A DNA stretch of 64,000 bases from the NCBI GenBank assembly GCA_030789695.1, contig CM061138.1, positions 14,022,214 through 14,086,213 of the forward strand, in the 5' to 3' direction. Positions 46,501 to 58,500 of this stretch are shown here, piece after piece (the stretch's first letter is position 1; the number at the start of each line of letters is the position of its first letter). Source of the DNA: Scilla litardierei. Its lineage: Eukaryota > Streptophyta > Magnoliopsida > Asparagales > Asparagaceae. A program made the position numbers and the translations under genes. The notes beneath the pieces were generated by a model, which did no database searches, was not told the DNA's origin, and saw only the letters and a list, made by a program, of their open reading frames with translations.

Positions 46501-49500
46501 AGCAATGAAAGAGGTGGAGGCCGCAAATGGCACCATATATCCGAGACGAGGGACAATAGTAGAGTTCCACGCACAGACATCGAAAGGGATCAATGTGTAT
46601 TTTGCAAGGAAAGAGGACATTGAACGAGGGCGTGCCCAAAGGCCAATAAGAAGAAGGATGCTACCGCCAACATCGTCAAAAGCAAGGAGGTGGATGAGTG
46701 GGTCCTAGTTGGTGCGATGAAAGGGGCGATGAAGGGAGGATGGGTGCTCGACTCGGGTTGCTCGTTCCATATGAAACCCCACAGAGAGTACTTTACTACT
46801 TTTCATGAAGGTTGTAAGCGTAAAGTCCTTCTTGGAGACGATAGAGCATGCACGACGGTGGGCGTTGGCACGGTCCGCATAAAGATGAGTGATGGTGTCA
46901 CACGGGACATAGGCGATGTCCATTATATACCCGACGTGAAGTACAACTTGATATCGCTAGATCACTTGAAGCCCAGGGTTGCAAAGTGACTATGAAGGAC
47001 GACGCTTTGAAGGTGACACGAGGAGCAATGCTCCTGATGAAGGGGAAGCGTGAAGGAAACCTCTATTACTTGGATGGTACGGTGATGATGAAGACACCTG
47101 GAGTTCCAGATGAGCGAGCTACCGACTCAAGCTCGCACACACCAAAGACGACGTCATTGAATGATCTCCGGAGAGGTGGTGCTAATAGAAGTGATGGTTC
47201 AAGTCAGTATGGTAGAGATACCTTATCCCCACAACTTGCACATCGGATGGATTCTATCAAAGTTTGGAGACCAATGTATGAGAGATGCCAACCTGCAAGA
47301 AGGGTTTCGTTTGCTTTCTTTGTCAGTGTGATGAGTCTCCGACCTTATTCGGTGAGGTGGAGCACAATGGTGACCTATGTGGACGAAGGAAAGATTGATA
47401 TAATGAGATGGCATCAAAGATGACTGATGAAGCCAAGGATCGGGTGGAGCTACTTTGCACTAGTGATTGTTCGACGGACGAGCTTATGAAGGTCGATATT
47501 GGAGTCAAGTTCGAGTATGTATCGACTTGTATGTTGACGATATGAGATGCCTTTAGTGGCCCCTTCTGGGTCAATGAGGCTCTGCGGAGTCATATGAGCC
47601 TTTCGAGGCAAGATGACGGGAACCCGAGATGATTCTCACTAAGGAGGAGCGTTGACGGTCGACTGTGTGACATAGACCCAATATCTCGCCAAGGTGGAGA
47701 TTTGTGATAATTGGCCAACCCCATTGGGCAGCCTTTGATTTTCCTTGGGTTGGTGTACCAACCCAAGGGGGTTGGTGGTTGGTTGGTGCACCAACACAAG
47801 GGGGGTTGGTGCACCAACCCTCTCCCACTTTAGCCCTATAAAAAGAGAGCAATGGCTTGTTTGTTAGCATCGAAAAATTGTAAATCCAATTGAGCTTCTA
47901 TTGAAGCATTGGAGAAAGTTGTATGAGGTCCTATTGGAAGTCCATAGGATCATTGAGAGCCATCTTTGAGAGAGCCATTTGTGAGGATTTCTTAGTAGTA
48001 GTTGAGTTTTTTTGTATCTCCTAATTAAAATCAAGAGAAGTGTTTCCTTGGTCGTTAAGGCGGCCTAAATCTTTTGTGTGCTCTCTCTATTTGTTCTTCA
48101 TGCTAGATAATTCGGCGATCTGATTGCTTCCGCTCGACGCACAACAATATCTAATTTTAAGACATTCTAAGTTACATTTTAAGCACCCCCACCCCCCAGT
48201 AACTTCTAGGAAGCACAACCCAATACATTATGATTTTTTAAAATAATAATGTAAAAAGATAACTTAGTCAGAAATGAATTTTCTATCTAAAAAGAGACGA
48301 ATAAATTCATCACATCTTTATAAAAATGCATTGGTTTCATCTTATTTCCACTCTGGTTTTTCAAGTTTTACCTGAAGAATGCGAACCTTGTTGTTGTCCC
48401 GCGATAAAATCTTGCTGATTACTAGATTTGGGACAATCCTGTAAAAGGGAAGGCCATAAAACTTTATCACCAAAATAAATTTAAAAAGAACACAAAATAA
48501 ACATAATATGAATCTAAGATTTGCTCAGTTCTCCAAACGTGTTTGTAGTCCAAAGGAAAAAAATATGCTGGCTCTAATATGTACAATATCCCCTCGGACA
48601 GACTACACTCTATGTTAGCCAAAATTTCAACAACAAAAGAGAACGTAGAAAAAAAAATCATTGGTGTGAAGCATGAGTGTCAAGGTTACTGAAATAAATA
48701 TGTATTTAATTATGTGAAATCCATTACTGGAGGTAAAAAACAAAATCTAGGCTTAAAAAGTTTTTATTACTTCAAAGGGTACAAACATATATTATCCCCA
48801 ACTAAACAAATAAACAATATAAGAAACAAGTCATTTTTTAAAAAGTGCAAGCTAAACAAGCCAATCAAGCAAAATATTGCAAGTAAAATTAGTATTAATA
48901 AGTAAATTGTTCCCAACAACTTGCAATTATCAAGACAATGAAACATACATACTCAGGCAACTCTTCGTATGAAGTCAGCACGCTCCATACTTCCTGCACT
49001 GGTGCTTTGACAGTGATGCTAGCAATTACACATCGATGAGTCCCTCCATTTTCCTTCAATCCAAGCCACTATATCAGGAAACCCAATACATGTAGTGTCT
49101 TTCCTGTTGAACTACTATGCTAGTGACAAGTCCAAGATTAAAGAGTTACCAACAGGCCATCAAATCTACGAAGATGAACTTCATCCACCATGCATGGCCT
49201 ATCGAGTCTACAGACCTTCCCAAATACACCCCAATTGCTGTTAAACTCAATATTCGGTGAAACAGGAACTGCACTAAAACTAGAACCATCATGATTTTTG
49301 TTGAAATCATTGGAGAGGGCATTGGATGTAGATCCAACAGCAGACAAGACGGGCCCTGCACCATTGATAGCCAGAGGGATCTTTTGACTTTCTTCTGAAC
49401 TTCTTTCTGCTCTAGAGGCAATGGCTCGAAGGTTCACAGGAAGATCAGAGCTGATAATTCTTTCAATAAAAATGGCTGGAAAGTTAAATCTTGGTATCAC

Positions 49501-52500
49501 ACAGACTTCATAAGACAAGATTGATGTTGAAGACCTGTGATAAAACAATACAAAAAAAAACAGTTTTCAGCCACATGTTGCTATGCTTGAACAATTAATC
49601 AAAAATAAAAATTTTACAACCTTTTCTTAGATATGCACAAATATATAATACTGAACCTAACAGTAATAGTTTCCACAGTAACAACATTTTTCTTCTTCTG
49701 AGCAATTATAGCAAGAGCATGCTAAGGAGAATAAACACCAACCCATATCACACTTCTTGCAGACTCGTGCTCTAATAGGTTGCACGTTTGTAGTTTCAAC
49801 CATGTTGAGCGTAACATGAAGAAGAGTGTTTAGGCCTTTTAAAAAAATTCACTTTGTCTCCAGAGATATCCAAGAAGCAGCATAAGTTCACAGGGTTCAG
49901 AAAAAGCTTACCACATAAACATTATGATGCGGCTTGGATTTGGGGCCCAGAGGCATTTTCGTAAATTGACAAATTCGGTAATGATTCTCTATTTATAGGC
50001 TAGGACCGTCTAGGGGAAAGGCATGCAGAAAATTGTTGAAGAAAACCCTAAGTCAATTTGTCCACGGACAATTAATGAGAGATTTTAGGCTTTGATCTCG
50101 AATCGAAAGCTAGGAGAAAGGCCTCTTCTCGAATCGAGGCTAGCAATTTTTGTATTTCAGTTTTCTATTCAATAAAAATCTCTCTTTTCTCCCCCAAATC
50201 CATAGCCCACCTATAAAAATCCCTCTTTTCCCATAAAAATCCAATCTTTCACCCCAAAACCCAAAAACCCCATACAAATCCCATTTTTATCCCAATCCAA
50301 ATCTGAAACGTATCAATTGGTATCAGAGTAGTCGATCCATGACGACTACGAGATCCAAAGGTAGAATCGATGCATTGGAAGAGAAGATAGAGAAGATTGA
50401 TGGCGGAATCCGCGACTTTATTAAGAAGAACGCCGACGAACATAGGCGCGAGTTTGATTGGAAATTTTCGCAACTCATGTAGGCCATATGACAAACAAAT
50501 CAGAAACTTGATGCGATCTCCAAGAAGTTGGATCCAAATCAGGCCGAAACCCTAGATTCGGAGCTAAAGGCGACACCTTTCGGCGAGAAGCTACATCCCC
50601 AAGGTGAACCGACCCCAAATTTGAAGATTTCAAGCGTAGATCTACCAGATACGGGAAAGAAGGAGAAGAACACCGCAGAACTGGAGAAAACAAAGTCATA
50701 CGGCGAAGATCTGAAACCCGATGAACCAGATCTGACCCAGCAAGCCGCGACGACCCACCACCTGTGGCGACGACCTTCCCCGTGGTCGCAGTAACTCCGA
50801 CGAACCCCTAGATGACCTCATCGGCCTCGACGAGCCCCTGGGGGCCATAACATCTCCGACGAGCCCCATGGGGGCTTCTGCGGAGCGATGGGAGCATTGG
50901 AGGATGGTGGCGAGATGTTTCGAGCATCGCCATCGCCGACGATATTTTAGACCATGATCACCTCCATCAGGTGCGGCCGGAGGAGACGAGTACATGGGCA
51001 GAGGATCGCTGGTAACTGACGATGAAATCACCGAAAACAGCGGCGGCGGCAACGATCCGCCACCGCTACAATGGCGTCTCTATCTAGCCGCATCCGAGTC
51101 GCTGCCGCCGGCTCCACCGACAGCTTGGCTCGAGCCGATGAACAGTGCAATTTTCCATTTTTCTTAGATTCTCGGGTGAATTTCGATGAATTTTCTGTTC
51201 GGCTTCCATATTTTGACAATTCCGGGTTCGTTTGGAGTCCAAATTCAGAACGAAAAGAGTCCGGGTTTAGAAGACTCGGCCGCAGACGAGCTCCCACTTC
51301 TGCAACAACGTTCCAAGGGAGATGGAGCGCATGGGTGACCTTTTGATCCAGAAGGAGGCGGGGAGACACGCTCCAACACTCGGAAAAACGCACGTGGACT
51401 TCATGCACCACCTTGAGGACAAGGTGGTTTTTCGGTGGGGGAGTAATGATGCGGCTTGGATCTGGGGCCCGGAGGCATTTTTGTAAATTGACAAATTCTG
51501 TAATGATTCTCATTTATAAGCTAGGGCCGGCTAGGTGAAGGGCATGCTGAAAATTGTTGAAGAAAACACTTAGTCAATTTGTCAACAGACAATTAGTGGG
51601 GGATTTTAGGCTTTAATCTCGAATCGAAAGCTAGGAGAAAGGCCTCTTCTCGAATCGAGACTAATTATCTTTGTATTTCAGTTTTCTATTAAATAAAAAT
51701 CTCTCCTTTCTCCCCCAAATCCCTTCCCCATCGATAAAAATCCAATCTTTCACCCCAAAACCCCATAAAAATATCATTTTTAATCCCAAATCCAGATCTG
51801 AAACGCATCACATTATAACGCACATGATAGTTCCGTCCAGCAGAATGTATAGAGCATCACATTCTAACAAATAAGAACTCAATTTCAATAGAACTTTATT
51901 AGTTCAGGAAAAATGATCAAGTTCATACACAATTTTCTCCTGAAAATTTGTTTACATGTCCTTTGACGCAAATCATAGTAGAAAAAGTCAAATTGTGTAC
52001 TTAATACCTGTTAGAACTTAGATTAGCACCTCGAATTTGGATTATAAAGTAGCAGATGCGCCCACGACAAAGTTGTGGGCTAAAATATTGAAGAAAGAAT
52101 GCCAATGCATATGAGCCAATTTCACGAAGTCGCTAGGACAAAAACAAATTGAATCTGAAGATGAGCGATACACCATTGGAAAGTTCGGTATGTTGACTTT
52201 CCAATGAATCTAAGATTGTGTGGATCAGACATCAGAAAAAGAAATTACAGCTCAAACAAATCAAGTGTGTTAGGCTGTCCAAATCCAGTCTAAACCCAAA
52301 CATAATTTCAATTCCAAATGTAGTTAGAGTTAGGATAGTGTTGAATCTCAAAGGTGAGTAGAATTTCTAAACAAATAATTAAGAGAAATTAACCTCAAAC
52401 AGTTTTAAGATTCTCAAAGCTTGGAAATCAAGAAAAGGAGTGTAGTTGTCTGTAAAAAGAAAAAAGAAACGTAAGGAAAAACAGAGAGATCTTGATTCCA

Positions 52501-55500
52501 TGCATGTGTAGTAATGAGTATCAATTTGCTCCCAACTTTTGAAGATTGGTATTGTATTGTGAAAATTGGATGGTGAGAGTTGCAAGTAGATTCTTCATTT
52601 TGTTAGTATTATTGATATAGGCTATCTTTGTAAGGATACCAAAGCTACAAATTAAATCAAGTAGAGTTGCAAGTAGCTGGAGTCTCACTACACCCTCCCA
52701 GAATGTCCCATAGATAACTTTCAAAATGTTGATCCATCGAACTAAATTTAGAATACTGTCCATAACTTGCGCTGTTTTGCCATATGATGTTTTCATCTAA
52801 CCTTCATTCTTTCATATTCACAGCGCATCTTTTAGAATTGCCACATGAAAACTGTCAGAATTGAGGTGTAACTATAATTTCTTTCCAATGCATGTGCTAA
52901 TAATTTATAGTTGATTAGCACTTTCAGGAGAATCAGGACTCCAAATATTAATATAAAGAATTGTTAAATAAATTGTATATTGATATCTCAAACTTCTGAA
53001 AGTAAACATAACAAAAAAAGAACATGTCATGGTCAAAGGCTATGATGTTTGCATGCCTTTGGATGTCTGGTAGGCTCATAGTGAGAGCGAAGATGATCCC
53101 ACATCAGCTGAGACGTCGCCAAACTCACAATGTCGCCAGTCAGGGACACATCAATGCTAGCGATGAGGATGTTGGCGGCACGAGCATCGTCATCACACCA
53201 CCGCCGATAGAGAACATCCTGAGAGGAATAAGCAGCAACAGCAGCCGCATACGCATTGGTTGCCGCCTTCTTGGCGGCGTCATCAGCAGTGGAGGGGAGT
53301 GGTGTCTCGCTGGGAAACACCGGTCGGGGTGGGCAAGGACGATCGCCGGTGAGAAGGTCCCAAAGGCGCTGACCGCGCATATGGAGACGAATGTGCGGTA
53401 TCCACTCCTTATAATTGAGGCCATCAAAAATCAATGAACATCGAGGGATAGCAACATGATGATGATGAAAAGGTAGATCCGTAGGAGACGCCATATGCAG
53501 AGATCAGATCCGTAAGAGACGGAGGCTAGATTGTGGCAGACGGCCGACGACAGCGGCACAGGGGGCAACAGCAACAGCAATGCGCGCAATCGAAGGCGGC
53601 AAGCGGGCGAAGGCGGATCTCTGCCGGATCTGGGCGCGCAGCAGGCGCGGCGCAGGAGCGCAGGAGCGGCATGAGCGCAGGAGCGACAGGCAGATCTGGG
53701 CGCGCAGGCGGATCAGATCTGCCACTTGGCGGACCTAGAACAAGGGGGGACGACCGCCCACGGAGCGTCGAAATCGAGGCGCGAAGATCTGGTCGTCGCC
53801 CGCAGGCGATGACTTCCGAGGCGCGAAATCGAGGCGCGAAAGATCAGATCTGATCGTCGAAATCGAGGCGCGAAATCGAGGCGCAGGCGATGACTTCCGA
53901 GGCGCGAAGATCCACCGTCGCCCGCTTGGGCGCAGGCGATGACCTCCGAAGCGGGCACTGGGCGCAGGCGATGACCTTGCTGCTCGATTTCGCCTCCGCA
54001 GACGGGCACTGGGCGCAGGCGCAGGCGAAGAACTCCGCAGGCGGGCACTGGGCGCAGGCGATGATCTCCGAGGCGGGCACTCCGCGACAAAGACCTCCGA
54101 GGGATGTGATGACACGGGCGGGCGACGAAGACCGATGACCTTCGAGGCGCGAAGATCCAGGCGACGACGAAATCGAACTTCGGATCGGCGCGGCTAGGGT
54201 TTGGTCTTTTGGATTTTGCGGGAGAGAGATAAAAAAACCGACTAGGGTTTAGGTTAAACCCGGCTCTGATACCATGTTAGGAATAAACTCTCTTGTATTA
54301 TTCCAAGGGCAATAGCCCGATATATATAGAGTACATGGTATTGTAAATAAGCACAAAAGACCCTATACAAAGGGACATATACATCTAACAGTCTAAAACT
54401 ATCATTCTTTTTTCTGCTGTTAATAACTATCCCAGAAATCAATCCATGCTGGAGTTCCTCCTAAATTTCTCATTCGCATCATAAACAATTTGATGGCATC
54501 AAATGGTCGTCCATTACAGCAAAAGAAAAAAAAATGGAAAAGTGTCTAGGTTAAAAGGTATCATTGGAATCCAGTAATAGATTCAAGCGGTGTTTACCCT
54601 TACGACTGAGACTCCAGCTAGAGATATGTGCGATGGAGGTTGATGTGATTCTACCAGGGCTGACTTCTATATTATCAGACCTTCAGATACAGTCCACCTT
54701 GGTAGACAGAATCAAGGCCATGCAGGCATAAGATATAAAGTTACAGAATATCATGGAGTTGGTGATGGCTAGGCAGCGACCAGAGTTCGAGATACACGCA
54801 GACGGATCTTTGAGATTTGACAACAAGTTTTGCGTACCTGCTGGTGATATTAGAGAGGAGATATTGAAGGAAGCTCGCAGTTCACCTTATTCCATTCATT
54901 CGGATAGAACTAAGATGTATCAGGATTTGAAGCAGCACTATTGGTGGCATGGAATGAAGAGACGCGTTGCACAAAACGCAGTTAAGTGTTTAGTGTGCCA
55001 GCAAGTGAAGGCTGAGCACCAACAAGTTGCAGGATTATTACAGTCACTGCCTATTCCTTGGTGAAAATGGCAACACATCACGATGGACTTCGTGATTGGT
55101 CTATCCTGAAGCAACAATCAGAATGACGTCATTTGGATAATTGTGGATCGATTAACGAAGTCAACGCACTTCATCCCTTTCAGAGTTGGCCAATCTACGG
55201 AGATTCTTGCCAAAAGATATATCGACGAGGTTGTGAGACTGCATGGAGTCCAGGTGAACATAGTTTCAGACATGGATACTAACTTCACATTCGTGGAAAA
55301 TCTTACAGAAGAATTTGGTTACTCATCTGAAGTTCAGTATTGTTTACCACCCCAGACATATGGACAATCATAGTGCACCATTCAGATTTTGGAGGACATA
55401 TTGTAAGCGTGTATGTTGGATTTCAAAGGGTCGTAAGAAGATCACCTACACCTCGTGAAATTTAAATACAATAACAATCATCATGCGAGCATTGGGATGA

Positions 55501-58500
55501 CGTCGTTTGCGGCGTTATATGAAAGGAAGTGTCGGTCGTCCTTGAGCTAGGACGACGTTGAAGATCGAGAATTGATGGGGCCCGAGACGATAGTAGAGGC
55601 AGTCGACGTGGTGCGGACGATCAGAAAGAAACTACAGTTGGCACAAGACAAGTATAAGTATCGGGCAGATTCGAAGCGAAGACATCTACATTTTAAATCA
55701 AAAGACAATGTCTTTTTTGAAGATTTCATCGAATCGGGGATTGATTCGTTTTGGTCGGTGAGTAAAGCTTAGTCCACGTTACATTGGATCTTTCGACGTG
55801 CTTGAACGAGTGGGAGAAGTGACATATAAGATTGCACATCCTTAGAAGAAATGCATAATGTGTTCTACATATCTCAGCTACGTAAGTATGTGGGAGATCA
55901 AGTGCAAATGGTCGACTATTCAGATATTTCAGTACGTCCAGACCTGACGTACGAACAACAGCCCGTGAAGATTATTGATTGACAACAGAAGACCTTGAGA
56001 AACAAGACCGTCAACTTGGTAAAAGTGTTGTGGCATCATAACGCGTCACACAAGTCCACTTGGAAACGAGAAGAAGAGATGAAGGAGCGCTACCCTTATC
56101 TATTCGAGGAGTCTTAGTTTTTCCAATTCAGATGACGAGATTTATTAGGGGTGTAGGATGTAAAGACCCATGTTTCATTTTGTTACTTTCCTTACATTTA
56201 TGTTTCTTTCTTCTTTTAAAACACGAACCCGGCCCATTTGATGGCACAATTTCCCTTTTAATTTAACTCTTTCTCTCCCCCCAACTCACCCTCACTGAAC
56301 CCAACATGTTCCCCTCCTTTTCTCTCTCCCTCTCGCAATGAACAGAAGGGGCTAACGGAAACCCTAACCCTAGCCGAATTAAAATCCCTTTGCCGTGCAC
56401 CTTTTGACTCTCACTCCGATCAGGACTCTACTCTTATCCTTTCACACGGTTTGGGATTTACTTATTTATACTCCATCGCATTGGGTTTGATTACATGCGA
56501 AAAATACCCCTTTATTCTTCAAATTTTTTTGAGCAATTGGATTTGATTTATGGAGTTTTGATCTTTCGGATTTCTTCGTATTGGCCTCTACGGTGCACTG
56601 TAGACCCTATGGTAGACCCTATTTGCTCTAAACTTCAAGTATTACATTTCATGCATATGATTTGTTAAGGAAATTAAGGTTTCAGAATTTTATTGTGTGC
56701 ATTGAGATGATGATTCAACTAGGTACGAAGGGAATCTTTTCCCTCTTGATAATTATGGCATCGATGAGCAAGACGGTAACTTACGCCACCACTTCTTACT
56801 ATCGGCTTGGGGTTTTGGGGTTTTATGGGTTATGAGTTGGCTGCCGAGGTGTTTTTCCTCATGTGGGTTCCTTGCCGACTGTGTTTTCCTGCAATCTTGC
56901 TCTGCCAGCTGTGTTCCCTCTTGTGATCTTCAGTTGGCTGATAATCTTTTCTTGGGATTTTTCACTCAACTGTATTTTCTGTGGGTGTTCCGTCTATTGT
57001 GCGATTATTATTTTGTGGACTTTCGGTTCATTAATTACTGTAACATGTGAATTGATTTAGGTTGGATTTTAATTAAAGAACGAGACATTTTTACTGTTCC
57101 TAATATCAGAAGTTTTGAGAAATTTTCCTCGATCTGGTAAATCCTAGAACCTAATCCTGGATGCCAAAGAAATATAAATCTGATCATACAAAAGTTTCAA
57201 TCTTTTTAAAAACGATTTCTTTTCGGTTTTAATTGTTTTAAAGATTTGATTGTTTAAAATGCATTGGAGTGGATTGTGTAGGGTTTTCCTTTACTATAAG
57301 AATTGACTGATAGAATTGTTATCGTTAGAAGATAAAATTATGTAATTAGAATTGTGCGGTTAATGTTATCGTTTATGGACTATTGACACATTGGATGGAT
57401 TCATATGGACTCCATAGGTTCGTGCACAATTCTATTTACATAGTTTAATAGGAACAAAACATAAAAGATAAATGAAATAGAAATTGAAATAGATAGAATT
57501 GAAACACAGGGTTTGGGAACTCATAATTAAAGATTGGAAAAGTGGCAAAGACCATGCTCATTGACTGACTTATTTGATCCTCTTACCGACTTGACTGGGT
57601 CCCCTTACCGACTTGTTCGGACCATATATCTAAGGCCCGGGTGAGCTCACCTGTGGTACCGGGGTGGTTCTTTAGTTCGCTCTCCTCCCTTTAATCTATG
57701 AGTAAATTAATAATAAACTGTTTTAGTTAGATAGTCATAGATTAGTATTAGTTGTTACTGCCATGTTAGTAGTAGGGTTGTATGTGAACGTTATAATTTG
57801 TTCGTTTAATATAAATATCGTCTACTTCATTGTCTCTTTTCAATGTTTTTAAACAAGTGACAGACAAGCTTAGAGGAGGCCCCGGTGTACGATGAGTCAG
57901 AATTTCCAGTAGAGGGTACAGAAATGAGGGTGCAGATTTCTGAGTTTGTATCAATACGGAGAGTTTCTATTTTTTTATTTCTTAGCATGTTTTCTTTTAT
58001 TACCAGAGTGAGAGACTATTAATTTTTTTAGTCATGCTTTGTATCCTCTCGAAGGATGAATAAAGAATGTTTTCATTTATAATATTCTCTGTTTCGTTTC
58101 TATATAGCTTTCACTGGTACTTGCAGGACCTGCATAAATAATGAATTATGTAAATGCACCCGAATATGTAGCGTTACAAAAAGTTTACATGTTAAAAGTT
58201 AAATGGTAAACTAAAATCATCAATAGGCATTCTAGCACAAAAGCTTAGCAAAGCTATTAATACATTTAATCTAGCTTGACAATCAAATGATCTATTAAAT
58301 TTTCTCAAGTTGTTCACATAAGAATCTTGAGAATATACATTGATGAATTACTGCTGACACTTCAGCGAGGCAGTATTAGGCAAGAAAAGGACTTGCTATC
58401 AAAGATGAGACTAAAAGAACAAACTAGTGGGGAGGGAGAGCTATGGGCAGATGAGCAGCCTTTTAATATTTCATCATGGGCAAAAGAGGAATGATTGGAT

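Larger units (their letters stand above)
46014..48146 (+). mobile_element. Non-autonomous Ty1/copia element (2.1 kb) with exact TSD
   Basis: LTRs 46014-46428 and 47703-48146 start TGTGATAATTGGC and end CGACGCACAACA. The 5-bp duplication ATATC lies at 46009-46013 and 48147-48151. The primer site TTGGTATCAGAGA follows the left LTR, and the purine tract AAGGTGGAGATT precedes the right LTR. The 1.27-kb interior keeps only a zinc knuckle, a protease-like part and a short tail of the polyprotein. It needs a full-length relative for mobility. The LTRs are alike but differ by indels in the GGTTGG repeats. It lies in intron 6 of the START-like gene. Confidence 0.9.
44591..48182 (+). repeat. 726-bp tandem duplication, second copy split by a copia element
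   Basis: Copy 1 is about 44591-45316 and copy 2 starts at 45317. Both contain TGCATATAAAATTTATTGTT, a GATACATTTTCACCGTCATG stretch and the ending ATCTAATTTTAAGACATTC. In copy 2 that ending is interrupted at 46013 by the copia insertion and resumes at 48147 after the ATATC duplication. The duplication therefore predates the copia insertion. Confidence 0.8.
49925..51810 (+). mobile_element. Non-autonomous gypsy derivative (1.9 kb) with exact TSD
   Basis: LTRs 49925-50315 and 51447-51810 start TGATGCGGCTTGG and end CG(C/T)ATCA. The duplication CATTA lies at 49920-49924 and 51811-51815. The primer site TGGTATCAGAGTA follows at 50318, and the purine tract GGTGGGGGAGTAA precedes the right LTR. The interior has only the Gag N-terminal coiled coil ([18 protein letters not shown], 50341-50480), a GC-rich spacer, and the chromodomain tail words HHLEDKVV (51405-51430), so it looks like an internal deletion derivative of a chromovirus related to 1893-7997. 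It lies in intron 3. Confidence 0.88.
53030..54390 (-). mobile_element. copia 5' fragment: LTR, leader and gag N-terminus
   Basis: On the minus strand: a 116-bp LTR (54390-54275), the primer site TGGTATCAGAGC (54274-54263), a GC-rich leader with short tandem repeats, and a Gag N-terminus starting at 53494. The fragment ends at about 53030, with no pol and no second LTR. It lies in intron 3. Confidence 0.82.

Noticed and set aside
53500..54138. Long parallel frames in the GC-rich copia leader
   Set aside because: Tandem short repeats keep several frames open at once; the region lies between a primer-binding site and a gag start.
56340..56400. Telomere-like CCCTAACCCTAG words (also near 28411)
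   Set aside because: Only about two units each, within an LTR and a GC-rich spacer. Too short to call an interstitial telomere tract.
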